Below, piece by piece: positions 50,331 through 61,166 of a stretch of 64,000 bases of DNA. The position numbers and the translations under genes were made by a program. Below the pieces are notes generated by a model. That model saw only the letters and a list, made by a program, of their open reading frames with translations, ran no database searches and was not told the origin of the DNA. Source of the stretch: Eudromia elegans (lineage: Eukaryota > Chordata > Aves > Tinamiformes > Tinamidae); assembly GCA_003342815.1 (NCBI GenBank), contig PTEX01000302.1, forward strand, positions 124,001 to 188,000, in the 5' to 3' direction. The number at the start of each line of letters is the position of its first letter. The first letter of the stretch is position 1.

Positions 50331-52646
50331 CGCAAGCTGTGATGTGCACCCTGGTGATCCTAGATACAACTAAAGACCCTAGGTGTAACTGCTAACTGTA
50401 TTCCAGTACAAATGAGAGTTTTCCGGCAAANGATTAAACACTATATTTAAAATCAGGAAAAAAGAAACTCCTCTAACTAATGATAGAGCCGCAGTTGGGC
50501 CACTTTGTTGCCTGTATTCAGGTAGGACAGCAACACTTCTAAGATGAAAGATTCATTTTTCTCTCTGTAAAGATCAAGTTCCAAGGCAGAANGGATATGA
50601 ATTATGGAGCCCAGTTCCAGAGAAATAGTGAGCCAAAGAGCTACAGAGCCAGCTCAGTTGGTGGAGGCAACTAGAACTTGATGCCTCTAGGTGCTATGAG
50701 GAAAAGAAAATAATAATTTTTATACTAGGAAACATAGGTGTTTTTGTGGAAAATGGACAGGTTTTCTTACAAAAACAAGCAAATTCTGAAAATGAGAACT
50801 ATTAGGAAAGGAGAAGGGAGCCACGCTGATTCTGAAAGCAAATTTCCCAAAGTGCTATTCTTATTTTACATATATAGTGGAAGGTAGAAGTATTTGTTGA
50901 TCTCCCTGAAGCAAAGGGTAGGAGTTCCCCAAAAGAAATAGATAANGTAAAGTCACAAGAGCAGGTCATTGGTGATGGCACATACCTAACCATTCCCTCA
51001 GTAAACGATATGCTAGTTTTGAAAAAGAAACTAAGGTATTGGGAATTAATTAGATGTAGAAGATGAAGATTTGCAGGCCTAGGGCAAGCGGTAGATCCAT
51101 TTCATTCTCCTATGCTCTTTCTTTCCAAACAAGCTTTAAATTCCTGAAGGTGGGGACCATCTCTACAGCTAGGCATAGCACAGGAAGTCCTCAATACATT
51201 AGGGATTCTTAGAATTAAAACTTTTATAAAATCTTCCCCAATTTGCTAAAGAGCCCCTGAATTTTATTGTTTATTAAAAGCCTGAATCTGAGAAACCAAT
51301 GTGTTTGATTTGTAATGAATGTAACCCTTCAGTAAGATCACGGTTGTAATGTTGCAGAATCAGTCATGGAAAGAATAGTCCCTGCAAGAAAGGCTGCCTG
51401 CTCTTTTTTCTCTTTAACCTCAATAGAGCAGTTCTTTTGTTAATTACAGTTACTGCACACTGTGATATTGAAGTGCTCTGTTCTCAAACATATTCTTATT
51501 TATTTTAGTCCTTTTTTCCCAGGTAATGAAATGTCAGAACCCTACTTTTTCTGGTTTTGTAGTATGTTGATCAAAGTGACCTTTGCTTTGCGGCAGACAC
51601 AAATCAATATAGCGCTCTGCAGTATTTGACAGATAAAGGTGCAACATATAATAAATGGCAATCACTGACGAGGAGAGCAAGAAAATACCTGCCAACTTCA
51701 GTTCATACCAGCAATTTTCAGACAATGCCACATGTTATGTTCAAAGTAAAATTCATTTGTCCATCTAATAACAGAGATGGAGGATATTAAAGGACTCAGT
51801 TTTGTTAAAGAAATGTTTCATCTCACAGTAATAATTCAGAGTCCAGTCAGGGTCTACAGTGGTTGGTTACAAGTAAAGTTATTACATTTTGAAGACAGGT
51901 TAGAGGAGCAATTTTCCTCACCGTAAAGGAAAGGGGGGAGGGAACTTGTACCCAACAAATGAAACAGTAATTATATATACATATACAAACACAGGTTCTC
52001 ATTCTTCCTCACATATATATAGACATACACAAAACAATACTAATATCCCAAAGCAGCCCTCAGTTCTTATATTTTGTCAAACCTGTTCGTAAATTATGTG
52101 CAAATGTACCTGATTTTGTTATGTAAATGTTTAATTGCAAGCAGTAGCTGCAAAATATCACCAGTGATTTGAAGTAAGTCAAGGGGCAACTTCAGCCATC
52201 TGTGTGTGCTAAGGATTAATTTCTCCCACAGTGTGACTTGATGTTCCATTATCAATGACTCAAATCATAANTGAACATAAAAATTTTGTCAGAACATAGA
52301 GCTAAGCTTGCTTTTACCCCCTCAGATGAGCTTGTCAGAGGTGGAGCCGAGCAGCTGCTTTTCACAGCGCGAACACGGGCCAACTGCCCTGCAGACCCAT
52401 GGCGAGACAGGAGGGAAGTGAGCGGCATGACCCAAACCATCTCCTAAGGTGAAAAGTGAACATTGGTCTGGGCCCTTGGAGCCCTTTAGCTTCTGTGAGA
52501 GAAGCAGCAGAAATAAGGACATCTGTCCTAGATGGGTGTAGTTGTGGGTACTTCACAGAGTATCTGATCTCATCAGATGTCCTTTAGTTCTGAACCTGTA
52601 CTAAAACATGAGTGTCTGTCCAGCAAATGATGCAGAGAACTCCATG

Positions 52647-52658
52647 CCAGAGGGCGGC
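52647..52658 (+). promoter_or_regulatory. CTCF-like core motif (weak)
   Basis: CCAGAGGGCGGC matches the forward CTCF core (CCAGAGGGCGC type) through ten bases, but the preceding bases depart from the consensus. Its orientation is opposite to the motifs at 37.2 and 40.6 kb, so the two sides would be divergent. Confidence 0.25.
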
Positions 52659-53369
52659 TCTCGAATGAACATGTTCTAGCTTTTTTGGGCACCCAGAAAG
52701 CATTTGTGTTTTCTTTTCATAGGAGGCTGTGTTATTTGGCCATGTTATTACTGAAGGGTATTTCTATACAGCTGTTGTTCATACTATGTGCAACCCTACA
52801 ACCTGCATTTGAATACCTCCCATTTAATAACTACTTTTAAAGAATCTGCTGACGTACTTCAGGCAGAAGAGGCCAACTGATGAGACATTTGTGGCTGATA
52901 AGAGCCGTTTGATGTGACCCACAGAAGACACCTGGCTAATTTATAATGACTCGGGCTTTGGTTCCACAATGTCTGTCATGTGTGTGCAGTGCAATGTGCA
53001 CCAACTAGTGCCCAGCACTTCCTTGTGCAAAAGCTAAGACTAAATAGGCTCTATTAACTTTGGATTGTAGCTCTCAGGCCATGACTATTTACTAGTATCG
53101 GTCTTCTGGTCAAATTTATTCATGTAGTTAATCGTTTTTTAGGCTGAAACTGAACCAAAACAGCCAATACTCTAAATAGGAGGATGATTATTTCATTGCA
53201 ATCACAATGCCATGATGACCAGAGCATGTCTTCTTACCTCAGTATGCAGCGCTGATAGGTCTAGAGGATAAAGCATCCCAGGCAAGGGTTGCAGCCTTTC
53301 AGGACTGCTCCAGATTCTTTTGAATTTAGTGAGCTTTCCGTTGCTCATCCTCCTCCTTTTCCTTGTATT

Positions 53370-53422
53370 TATATAGACAGAGATACAGATATATAGATAG
53401 AGATAGACCTATATATAGATAG
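53370..53422. repeat. TATAGA/GATA-type compound microsatellite
   Basis: Imperfect ATATAGAT and AGAGATA units over about 50 bases; clearly a simple repeat. Confidence 0.85.
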
Positions 53423-53689
53423 GGTGTATTGCATCTAATCAGCCTTGTTAGTTCTACTGTGGTCTTTCAGTAGAACACCATTGATGCTGAGGATATACTA
53501 CTATGCAAGTGAGAATGTCTCCGCTTACTGCTGTACTAGCCATTCCACTAGTTCTAGCTCTTCCTTCATGAAAANTTGGTTTTCTTTTGCTTTCTTTTGG
53601 ACAAAACATCGAACAGAGATCAGATGTTTCAGATGTGTCATTTGTCCACAGTAATATCAGGCTTTTTCCTGAGCTGTTGAATGTATGAC

Positions 53690-54080
53690 TAACTTTGATC
53701 TACCGCTGTGTTAATTATAAAAATGATAATTTTTTCCTTTGTCCTGCCTTCATTAAACTGTACCCATCGTCAGCTGTAAAGTATCAGGTAGCCTAGTTCA
53801 TGTTAACTCATTCTGAATTTCTCACACTATTAAGCTTGTGCAAGACTATTATTTCTTTAATCATTATACACTTTGCCACTCAGTAATTTACTGCAAGCCA
53901 ATCACTAACAATAGTGTCTTGTAAGGAACTATTAACAGCTTTTGACCCCGTCAGCCTGGGAAAAGTTGTTATACACTTTAACAAAACTTTTTTTCATCAT
54001 AATGCATCCCTTTTATGCCAAATGACTACTCAGAGAAATGCTTCATCTTAAGTTAATCATGCTCACAGGTAGGAATTATG
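53690..54080. promoter_or_regulatory. Candidate conserved non-coding element
   Basis: Complex AT-rich sequence with TTAATTATAAAAATGATAAT near 53.71 kb, TTTAATCATTATAC near 53.86 kb and AGTTAATCATG near 54.05 kb. No repeats or coding frame. Adjacent to the next block, with which it may form one cluster. Confidence 0.3.
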
Positions 54081-54219
54081 GAATCATATGAAATTTGTTC
54101 TCCTAAAGAGGACAGAGCTTTGATAGAGTAAAGCAGGGAGGAGACAGAAGCAGGACTGTGGTGGAGTGAGAGTCTCTATCATAAACTTGCTGAGGGGATT
54201 GTCACCCCAACTGGCAAAT

Positions 54220-54900
54220 GCTCAACTGTGAGCAACAGATTTATTACCTGACATAATTAATTGCCTAGATAGTGACATTTCCCATATTATAGACAATCGT
54301 GAATTATGAGCCCAGCTGCTAGCCTTCTCATTCACTGAAATCGGTTGATAAATATGTTTATTCGAGGTCAGCTTGGCCTCATCCATTAGAAATATTGTTT
54401 TTCTAAACATTACATTGATTTAATTTACCTCTAATCAATTTAAAATGGTTCTGACAATTAACAAAAGCTTCAAATATGACCTTAAAGTAATAGGATTCAT
54501 TAGCTATGTTTAGGATTAAACTTATCCTAATAGGGCTATTTTTCTTCTGGGGGCATGTAGTAGGCCGACCGGTGGTCAGTCAAAATGAAATCAATTATTA
54601 TAAATTATACAGTTTGGGTTGATTATGTCGTGCCTGCTAATTTGTATAAATAAGGACCTCAAACAATAGAAGCCATTTATTAATAACTATCTGTATCCCA
54701 AACTGTATCATACTTTATGTTACAGCTGCAGGATCATCTGTTACCCATGAAGTATTATATTCTCTACTGCTAGGCATATATGCTAATTAAACCCATAATT
54801 AATTGTAACAGTTATAGTTAATGTCAAAATGCAGACAGCCTTTTTGGCCTATTATTCATGGTAATCAACTGATTCAAAAGACAACATAATCAACAATTCC
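54220..54900. promoter_or_regulatory. Strongest candidate conserved non-coding element
   Basis: About 680 bases dense in homeodomain-type cores: ACATAATTAATTGCC near 54.25 kb, AATCAATTATTATAAATTA near 54.59 kb, GCTAATTAAACCCATAATTA near 54.78 kb. A GC-rich island, GGCCGACCGGTGGTCAG (near 54.56 kb), lies in the middle. There are no simple repeats and no open frame with coding character; a 62-codon minus-strand frame at 54,222-54,410 is unremarkable. The mix of many different TAAT sites with a preserved CpG-bearing core is typical of deeply conserved enhancers near developmental transcription-factor genes. Conservation is inferred from texture, not seen. Confidence 0.4.
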
Positions 54901-57229
54901 TGCACTAGCCAGGGGATCATAATACAGCGACAGCACCAGTGACAGCTGGCACCCACAGGTCTTTGGATACAATAGGAAATATAAACCTCTAGCACAGAAC
55001 TGTTTCAGTATGAAGAGTGCCTATTGTTTCTCTGAGACAAAATACCAGCCTAAGTCGTATTTAAGAACTGAATCCCTAATGCAATGGGTAACGGAAACGC
55101 ACAAGCGCCGAGCTCCGGCAAATAGGCCTTCCCAAGGGCCGGGATGTGTAGCAGCAGTACNGAAGAAGAGTCAGTACCACTACGTAGTGGCTTTGGTTAG
55201 AACACAGCCCCGCACCAGGGTTATTAGAATGTGTTATGGAGAGGTTTCTGTGACGCAAGAGCAGATCTTATTTGCTTTGTTCCCACTGAATGCCAGCCTG
55301 CTGAAAGGTGGGCAGTGTGGACCTTTCTTAGGCGTAGGAGAGCATCATTAGGAGACATCATATTTCCAGCACACATCTGCCTGTACATCAGCCTTTGAAC
55401 TCGTGGGAGATGCCCCTTATTTTGTTCTTGGTNCCAGTGGTGGTTTATACACACACACCCCATTGCTTTTGCTTGTCTCTGACATAGCAGCCCTGAGAGT
55501 ACCGAGGGAGAGGAAGAAGGGCACAGGTTAGACCATGATCAGCAAGGGGCCCACAAATACCTTTCTGGATGTGAAGCAGGTTTTCCATGTGGGTGCAATT
55601 TAGGGTGCCAACACCATGGTCTTGGCTCTTAAGCAGCCCACCATGAGTGGAAGAGGGAGTAAAACTGACCATGGGCGAGTTGCCCTTTCAGCTCTCACAC
55701 TCCCCACTCCAGCTGGGGTGCAAGGCCAGGCAAGCTGGCTGCATGCACTGGGTAAATGGCTCCACGCCTGGCCCTTCGAGCGTTCTTCATGAATTAAAGC
55801 CAGCCAGCCTCGTTACCAGCCACTGCACATGGGCCCAGATCACAATGTCTTTCTGAGTCTTGCCGCCTTTAGTCAGGCCGACTCACAGCCCGTAGCACCA
55901 CTAACCAACTGCCAAGTTTTTGTATACACAGTGAGCTTCAGCTGTGCAGCTTCCTGAACAAGGTTAGCCATTGTTCCATTTNTAAGATTTATACTGTCAG
56001 CTACAGAGATGCTCATCAAAGCTTATAACACAAAAATTTATGGGCATCAGAAAGAAATTGTTATTGTTCAAGCTCATATACAAAGTGTACCCTTAGTGAC
56101 ACATTTCTAAATAAAATATATTGGTCTAGTGATTTCTAATACTTAAAATAAAATAATAATCAACTTTTAGCTGCAGTTTCCCCCTGGTTATTGAGCTGAA
56201 CTTAATGACTGGCTGAAAAGTATTTGTCAACACAACAGCTGGAGAGCAACACTTTCTTGTAGCTTTATGTCACAGCATATGCCAGCCACTCAGAACATGT
56301 GATAATTCAACTGGAGCTGGTACTACAATAGCAGATGGGTTGAAGCATTGTTATTCTCACTCTAGCTCCCAGCCCTTGAGGGATCACTAAATAAAATCAA
56401 AGCAGATGGACCATTACAAGCTCATTTGTGTTCACTACAAGCACCTCAACCTCCAGTTGTGATATACTGCACCTTTGTATAAAATGACATGTATGGTAAC
56501 ATGACCTAATGAAAATAGCATCAGACTTGGCAAGTGAGGAATGAGGCTGGGAAATATGCACAGATCTATTTATCACTGAGTTTTTACCATGCAGAAAGGG
56601 TTCATTTTTTCCCTCTCTCACTCCATGTTTATCATTTTATTTCTAGCTGTGTTTCTCTATTTCTGCACACTTGTTGCAAGCGCAAGTGGCCACACTAGAA
56701 TGTCCAGCAGGTTTCCTGGCCTCTGCAGGGATGGGACCACGCACCTATTGATAGGTTATTCCTGCCATAGTCTGATCAAACTGGGGCAAAGTCAGTTAGT
56801 GGATCAATCAGTGGCTAGTCGGGGAAGCTGACTATGTATACAGTGCACATCTCGTTAGCCATGCCTTTCTACACTGGTGATAACTATAGTATTCAGTGAG
56901 AAGGCTTTGAGAAGGCTTTTTCAGACCAAGTTCTGAAGCCAGTATCTGGGGGGGGGGGGTGCTCAGGGCTTCTACCTACATTTCCAAGGCTCCTTGAAAG
57001 GTGAGGTCTTTCACTAGTCTGCAGTGTTCCCCTTACGGGGGTTTGGCTTAGGGCAGTGCTCCGTGATTCTTGACTGTGAGGCCATCACAAGCACTGTCAA
57101 CCAAGCAATGAATGTCTCAGGGCTTGGAGACTGGCCACTTCCCAAAGGGAGGCCTAGTGTCTCCCTAGGAACATTACAAAAAGGCCATCAGGTCTTGTAT
57201 GGCCCACTTATTGCTATNCATTATTGCTT
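54901..57229. other. Non-coding DNA becoming more GC-rich, no gene called
   Basis: The largest frame (55,010-55,351, + strand, 113 codons including one ambiguous base) ends at a stop without recognisable domains and is not flanked by convincing splice sites. A run of 12 G lies at 56,948-56,959. The sequence just before the CR1 (56.9-57.2 kb) might be its 5' untranslated part, but I could not confirm this. Confidence 0.6.
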
Positions 57230-57239
57230 TTCCCACCAG

Positions 57240-57505
57240 GTGGAGATGAAGCTGCCAAGAAAAGCCTGAAGTCCAGCAAAAGGGCCTTCAGGACATTGGG
57301 GAGATCATTTCAGGAAGGGGTGGTGTTCTCGGTCCACTCAGCTAAGAGGAACAGGAGAAACCACATGCTTAACAGATGGGTTTGTTTGGCCATGGGGCAG
57401 TCTATACAGCACTGTGCCTCCCTGGTGGCAGATGGAGGTCATCCATCTTCCAGGGGAAGAGACTCTTTGCCTAGGAGTCAGCAGGACTCATTGAGAGGGC
57501 TTTAA
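57240..57505 (+). pseudogene. CR1 tail of first open frame
   Basis: The open frame, ending at a stop at 57,503-57,505, contains RAFRTLGRSFQEGVVF followed by SAKRNRRNHMLNRW and a serine/arginine-rich end. It lies immediately before the CR1 ORF1/ORF2 junction, where the first frame's C-terminus is expected. The assignment to ORF1 rests mainly on this position; I do not recall the family sequence well enough to align it. No start or esterase-type domain is visible upstream. Confidence 0.5.
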
Positions 57506-57589
57506 ACTAGATATGAGGGGGACAGTGGAGGGAGGGATTGATAGGGATGAGCCTAGGGGTGGCATGCCAGGGCTGGAGGTGAGCTCAGG

Positions 57590-58140
57590 AGCCCACCTGA
57601 AGTGCATCCACGCCAGCACATGCAGCATGGGCGAGCAGGGGGAGCTTGAGGTCATGGTATGTCAGGAAAACTATGACACAGGTGCCATCCCTGAAATGTG
57701 GTGGGGCCACTGCCATGACTGCAGTGCTGCAATGGATGGTTCCAGGCTCTTCAGGAGGGACAGGCAAGGAGGAAAAGAGGCAGGAACGTGGCACTGTGAA
57801 GTAGTCCTTTGAGTGCAGGGAGCTGCACATCTATGATGGGAGAGTGCCAGTGGATGGGGGTAGGCCAACAAAGCTGATATCCTCAGCCGCAGGTGAGGCT
57901 GATACCATCAGACTCAGGTGGGAGTCTGCTCTAGACCCCTCCAGACCCAACTAGGATGAGGAGGCAGATGAGGTGTTCTGCAAGCAGCTGGCTGAAGTAT
58001 CACAATGAGCAGCCCTTGTTCTTGTGGGAGACGTCAACCCACCAGCCGTTTGCTGCAAGTACAGTAAGGCAGAGAGGAACCACTGTAGGAGGTTCATGGG
58101 GTGCGTGGAAGACAACTTCCTCTCGCAGCCTGTAAATGGG
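57590..58140 (+). pseudogene. CR1 ORF2 endonuclease domain remnant
   Basis: An apurinic-type endonuclease normally nicks target DNA for retrotransposition. Visible pieces are LKCIHASTCSMGEQGELEVM (consensus LKCIYTNARSMGNKQEELEA), PEMWW for the catalytic-glutamate motif, SAAMDGSRLFRRDRQGGK, then after a frameshift PLQTQ and EEADEVFCKQLAEVSQ, and LVLVGDVNPPAVCCKYSKAE for the GDFN region. The asparagine of TNARS is replaced and a stop occurs within PN*DEEADE. The domain is non-functional. Confidence 0.8.
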
Positions 58141-58255
58141 CCTGCTAGCCTACCTGCTCCTTGCGAGGGGAGAAGGCCTGGTGGGAAATGTGGTGCTTGG
58201 AGGCTTGTCTAGAGTTTTTCCCTGTTCTCAGTGAAGTCATGAGGTGGCATCAGCA

Positions 58256-58440
58256 AAACTGCTACACTGGACTTCCCGGGGGAATTCTTTGGCCTATTAA
58301 GGAGATTGGTTGGGAGAGTCCCTTGGGAGACAGTCCTGAAGAGCAGAGCAGTCCAGGAAGGCTGGACTTTTCTCCAGGAACTGATCTTGCAGAAGCAGGA
58401 GCTGGCCGGCTAACTAACCAACTACTGCTGAGTGGCCAAG
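58256..58440 (+). pseudogene. CR1 ORF2 linker between endonuclease and RT
   Basis: In frame the DNA reads LDFPGEFFGLLRRLVGRVPW, then an ETVLKSRAVQEGWTFLQELI-type segment, close to the CR1 consensus for this region (LDFRRADFGLFRRLVERVPWEAVLKGKGVQEGWTFFKEEVLK, compared in parts). A stop and a frame change follow near 58.41 kb before the next segment. Confidence 0.8.
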
Positions 58441-58990
58441 AGAAAAAGGAGCATTTACCAGCTTTGGAAGAAAGGGCAGGCAGCTCGGGAAGGGTACAGG
58501 GACCTCACTAGGTCCCTGCAGGTGTGTATGGAGATGTGTATGGAGGAAGTAAGAAAGGCAAAGGCTCGGGTGGAAGTCAAACTGGCTGCTGCTGTAAAAG
58601 ACAACAACAAAAAAAATTGTTTCTACAAATATATCAACAAGAAGAGGAGGCCCAGGCCCAAGGAGCTGCACCATCTTTTATGGGGTGCAGCAGGGAACAT
58701 AGTAATGCTGAGGATAAGGCTATGTTACTTAATGCCTTCCTTGCCTCAGTCTTCAACACTCAGATCAGGTATCCTCAAGGTACTTGGCTCCCTGAGCTGG
58801 AAGACATGGATGGAGAGCAGCAGAAACCGCCCATAATTCAGGCAAACAGTCAGTGACCAGTTACTGCACTAGGACACCCACAAACCCAGGGGACCCACCT
58901 GAGGGAGCTGCTGGAAGTGCTTGCCATGTCTCCAGCATCTATCAGCAATCCTCGTCAGCAGGGGAGGTCCCGGGCAGCTGGGAACTGACC
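58432..58990 (+). pseudogene. CR1 ORF2 N-terminal reverse-transcriptase region, truncated
   Basis: The first frame reads IYQLWKKGQAAREGYRDLTR, later EEVRKAKARVEVKLAAAVKD and FYKYINKKRRPRPKELHHLL. A frameshift near 58.7 kb moves the match to a second frame: MLLNAFLASVFNTQIRYPQG, then PELEDMDGEQQKPPIIQANS. A third frame carries REGAAGSA and SIYQQSSSAGEVPGSWELTS, where similarity ends near 58,990. The expected continuation (VTPIYKKG and the RT palm motifs) is absent. So the copy stops at the very start of the polymerase domain. Confidence 0.85.
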
Positions 58991-60300
58991 AGTGTGACAG
59001 CCAGCCACAAGATGCTGCAGCACGTGCGACGTAGCAGTGGCAAGAGACGGCACTGGCAGCCCAGGCTCTTGCCTATTCTGTGGCTGCTGTGCCCTCCCCA
59101 CAGTGCCAGACACACAAACGCAATTGATGAGCATTTGCAAATGCATTTCCTTTCCACCCAGAGCCTTTGCTAGCTGCCTGTAGCTGTTTTCCAGACTGGA
59201 TTGAACGTGCCCCTGCACAGTACCCAGAGCGAGCTGCAGCAGTGCTAAGCCACCTAGGAACCTTGGGGAACCCTGGGGATATTTGGGGAGGGGTGGGGGG
59301 GGGTGGTTCTCTTCGTTGTTTTTTTTGTGTTTGTTTGTTTGGTTTTTGTTTTTTTCCTATTGCTTCCTGTGTAAGTAGGTGAAGTTTTATTTTTGAGGGG
59401 AGAGGGCGGGCATGGTAGTGGGTTAGTAAAATGTTGACTGTTGTTAGGTCAATGCTTTTGGCTTTAGTTAGGTGAAAGCTCCTGCATAAGATAGGTATCA
59501 GCAGTNGAGTTTTTAAAGGCCCAGAGAGGTGCAGCCATGGAAAGCTAAAGGAACTGCTTTGTTAGACTTGCTAAATACAGTTAAACTTCTGTGACTGGAA
59601 TAAGCAAGCTGAAAAATACCTTATGTAGTTGCCTCTATGAATCAGCCTAGTGCTCTGTGCTTGACTTGCTTAAAACTCAGGCTCAGCTGAGCTCAAGCTT
59701 CTCATTCAGCTAGGGCAGCAGGACAGGCCTTGTCTGTAGCACTGCAGGGACACGGCCCCAGCAGTGAGGCCCCTGTAGCCCTGTTTGTTAGAAGCTTTTG
59801 CAGGTCAGGTTCAACTGCAGCTGCTGGCCAGTTTTCCTATCATCAGGAATATTAATTTGCTAAGATAATTCCGTTTCCTGCCATCTGGTACAATAAATCA
59901 ACCACTGGAGCTTCACTGAAGGCGCTGCAAAAGAGCTGGCCTTGTGATCTGCAGCCAGGATACACTGAAGGAAGGCCAGGGAGGAGAGAAAATCCCTATG
60001 CTTTCAAATAGAAAACCATTTTTAGCTCAAGTAGTGGCATTGGACAGTGCTGCCTCCGTTAATGGCTCAGTCTTGCTAGTAGCTGATAAACTGGGGCGAA
60101 ACCAGTTACCGGAGCACTCGGTCCCACGCGAGTAAAGGTCTGTGAGGCCAGTGAGCTGGCATGGTCCCCACAAGGAAGCACTGCAGGGAGCAGGAGCTTT
60201 CTGGCAAGGGTGGGAGCTATTAAGATTACTCTTCCATGGTGGAAGATAATGAAAATGGAAAGAAGCTGTGCTTATGGTGGGCTAACTCTGCTTTGGCCCT
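58991..60300. other. Non-coding DNA after the CR1, no gene called
   Basis: This stretch carries an octamer-like palindrome ATTTGCAAAT near 59.13 kb, a G-rich run at 59.28-59.31 kb followed by GTTT-type repeats to 59.36 kb, and ordinary sequence otherwise. A 63-codon frame (59,944-60,135) has no recognised product. I see no CR1 3' half here. Confidence 0.6.
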
Positions 60301-60313
60301 GCATTTTGCATAG

Positions 60314-60405
60314 GGACAAGAATATGAAGCCAGTCTGCCAGCAAGAGAGGAGAGCCCGGGAATGTACCTATCATCTCCGCAGCCAGAACTCAGGGGTGAG
60401 AAAAG
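60314..60405 (+). CDS. Weak candidate coding exon
   Basis: Acceptor-like GGCCCTGCATTTTGCATAG precedes an open frame (DKNMKPVCQQERRARECTYH, then LRSQNSGVRK). A donor-like AAAAG|GTAGTA at 60,405 would leave phase 1, which is the phase needed to join the exon-like segment at 62,997 and create a GAC codon at the junction. An alternative donor, GGG|GTGAGA at 60,395, would give a different phase. No family was recognised, codon use is ordinary, and the choice of donor was guided by the phase match, so the evidence is partly circular. Confidence 0.15.
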
Positions 60406-60719
60406 GTAGTAAGAGCAGCCTGCTTTTTTCTTTTACCAATATCAAATTATGCAAGCATAGCAGTAGTTTATGTCCATGTTTAATGTTTAAATATATAGTA
60501 GATTTTATTCCACTTACTTATATTGCTTTGTGCAGTTTGGGTAGTTATTAATACTTTTTTTTTTCTTTTTTTTTCCATGAGACACCTCAGAATTTCAGCA
60601 CTTTATTTTTTTTTCTGGGGAAAAACACACTTTTTTCTCTGCTGGGATAGAACTCAGGTGTGTTGCACTGCTTAGGCAACTGATGTGAGCAGCCCCTTGG
60701 CAGTGTGACCAAGCTTCTT

Positions 60720-61060
60720 CAGCCAGTCATCTGGAATGTTTAAAAATAATTGCATATTTATCCCTTCATCCTTCTTTAAATATGAANGGGAAAAGTCACA
60801 GAAGAGACGGTAATGTGACAATAATAATGAGGCTGAAGCACCATATTACAGTACGGCCTCGTATCTCTTTCATTTACATGTTCAGCAGCTGCTTGTTTTT
60901 CCATCATAGAAAGATCATTATGTGGCTTGTAAGAAGAGCAGGGAAGTCTGTTCACCTTTGGGCAGCTATCTCTGCATTTATTAATAGCTGTTGCCCATCT
61001 CATTATACATTTAATTGCTGTATTATAATTTATTTATTCATTAATTTATTGTAATAGATG
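60720..61060. promoter_or_regulatory. Candidate conserved non-coding element
   Basis: Complex sequence with AATAATTGCATATTTATCC near 60.75 kb, TGTGACAATAATAATGAGG near 60.81 kb, and CATTAATTTATTGTAATAG at the end. It contrasts with the GC-rich flanks. No coding frame with splice sites. Enhancer-like by texture. Confidence 0.35.
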
Positions 61061-61136
61061 GGTAGAAACAGACTTATCTTTGCAAATTATTTGGTGAGAA
61101 AGCTGCATGGTTAGAGAAGAAAACCAGTGTGGTTTT

Positions 61137-61166
61137 CTTCTGTGTGAGCTGCTTCTGTGTGAGCTG
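61137..61166. repeat. Exact 15-bp tandem duplication
   Basis: CTTCTGTGTGAGCTG occurs twice in immediate succession (61,137-61,151 and 61,152-61,166). A recent slippage event. Confidence 0.9.

Larger units (their letters stand above)
50331..53689. other. Non-coding DNA, no gene seen
   Basis: AT-rich sequence with a TATAGA-type microsatellite at 53.37-53.42 kb, a TA/CA patch near 51.97-52.03 kb, and a GC-richer stretch at 52.32-52.56 kb in which three minus-strand frames of 62-66 codons overlap. None has a recognised product. A CTCF-like motif lies at 52,647. Confidence 0.65.
57240..58990 (+). mobile_element. CR1 non-LTR retrotransposon (LINE), 3'-truncated and decayed
   Basis: The sequence matches the avian CR1 plan from memory of the family. 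A tail resembling the end of the first frame (57,240-57,505) ends at the typical GGCTTTAAACTAGATATGAG junction. Then follow parts of ORF2: the start of the endonuclease (57,590-57,790), its GDFN region (58,017-58,140), the domain linker (58,256-58,440), and the region leading into reverse transcriptase (58,432-58,990), ending near SSSAGEVPGSWEL. The frames are broken by several stops and frameshifts: the catalytic GHSDHE region is unrecognisable, and the ITETWW motif reads IPEMWW. The reverse transcriptase core, 3' untranslated region and 3' octamer repeat are missing. The 5' edge is uncertain. An old, inactive copy. Confidence 0.85.

Noticed and set aside
55010-55351. 113-codon frame in slightly GC-richer DNA
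   Set aside because: No recognisable domain, an ambiguous base in the middle, and no convincing splice sites or promoter.
60640-60700. tRNA-like stretch on the minus strand (GATAGAACTC near a T-arm position, GTTGC/GCAAC stem, CAACTGATGTGAGCAG like an A box)
   Set aside because: The T-stem pairs poorly, the acceptor stem is not formed and the loop sizes are wrong. Resemblance is loose and probably chance, at best a very old tRNA-derived remnant.
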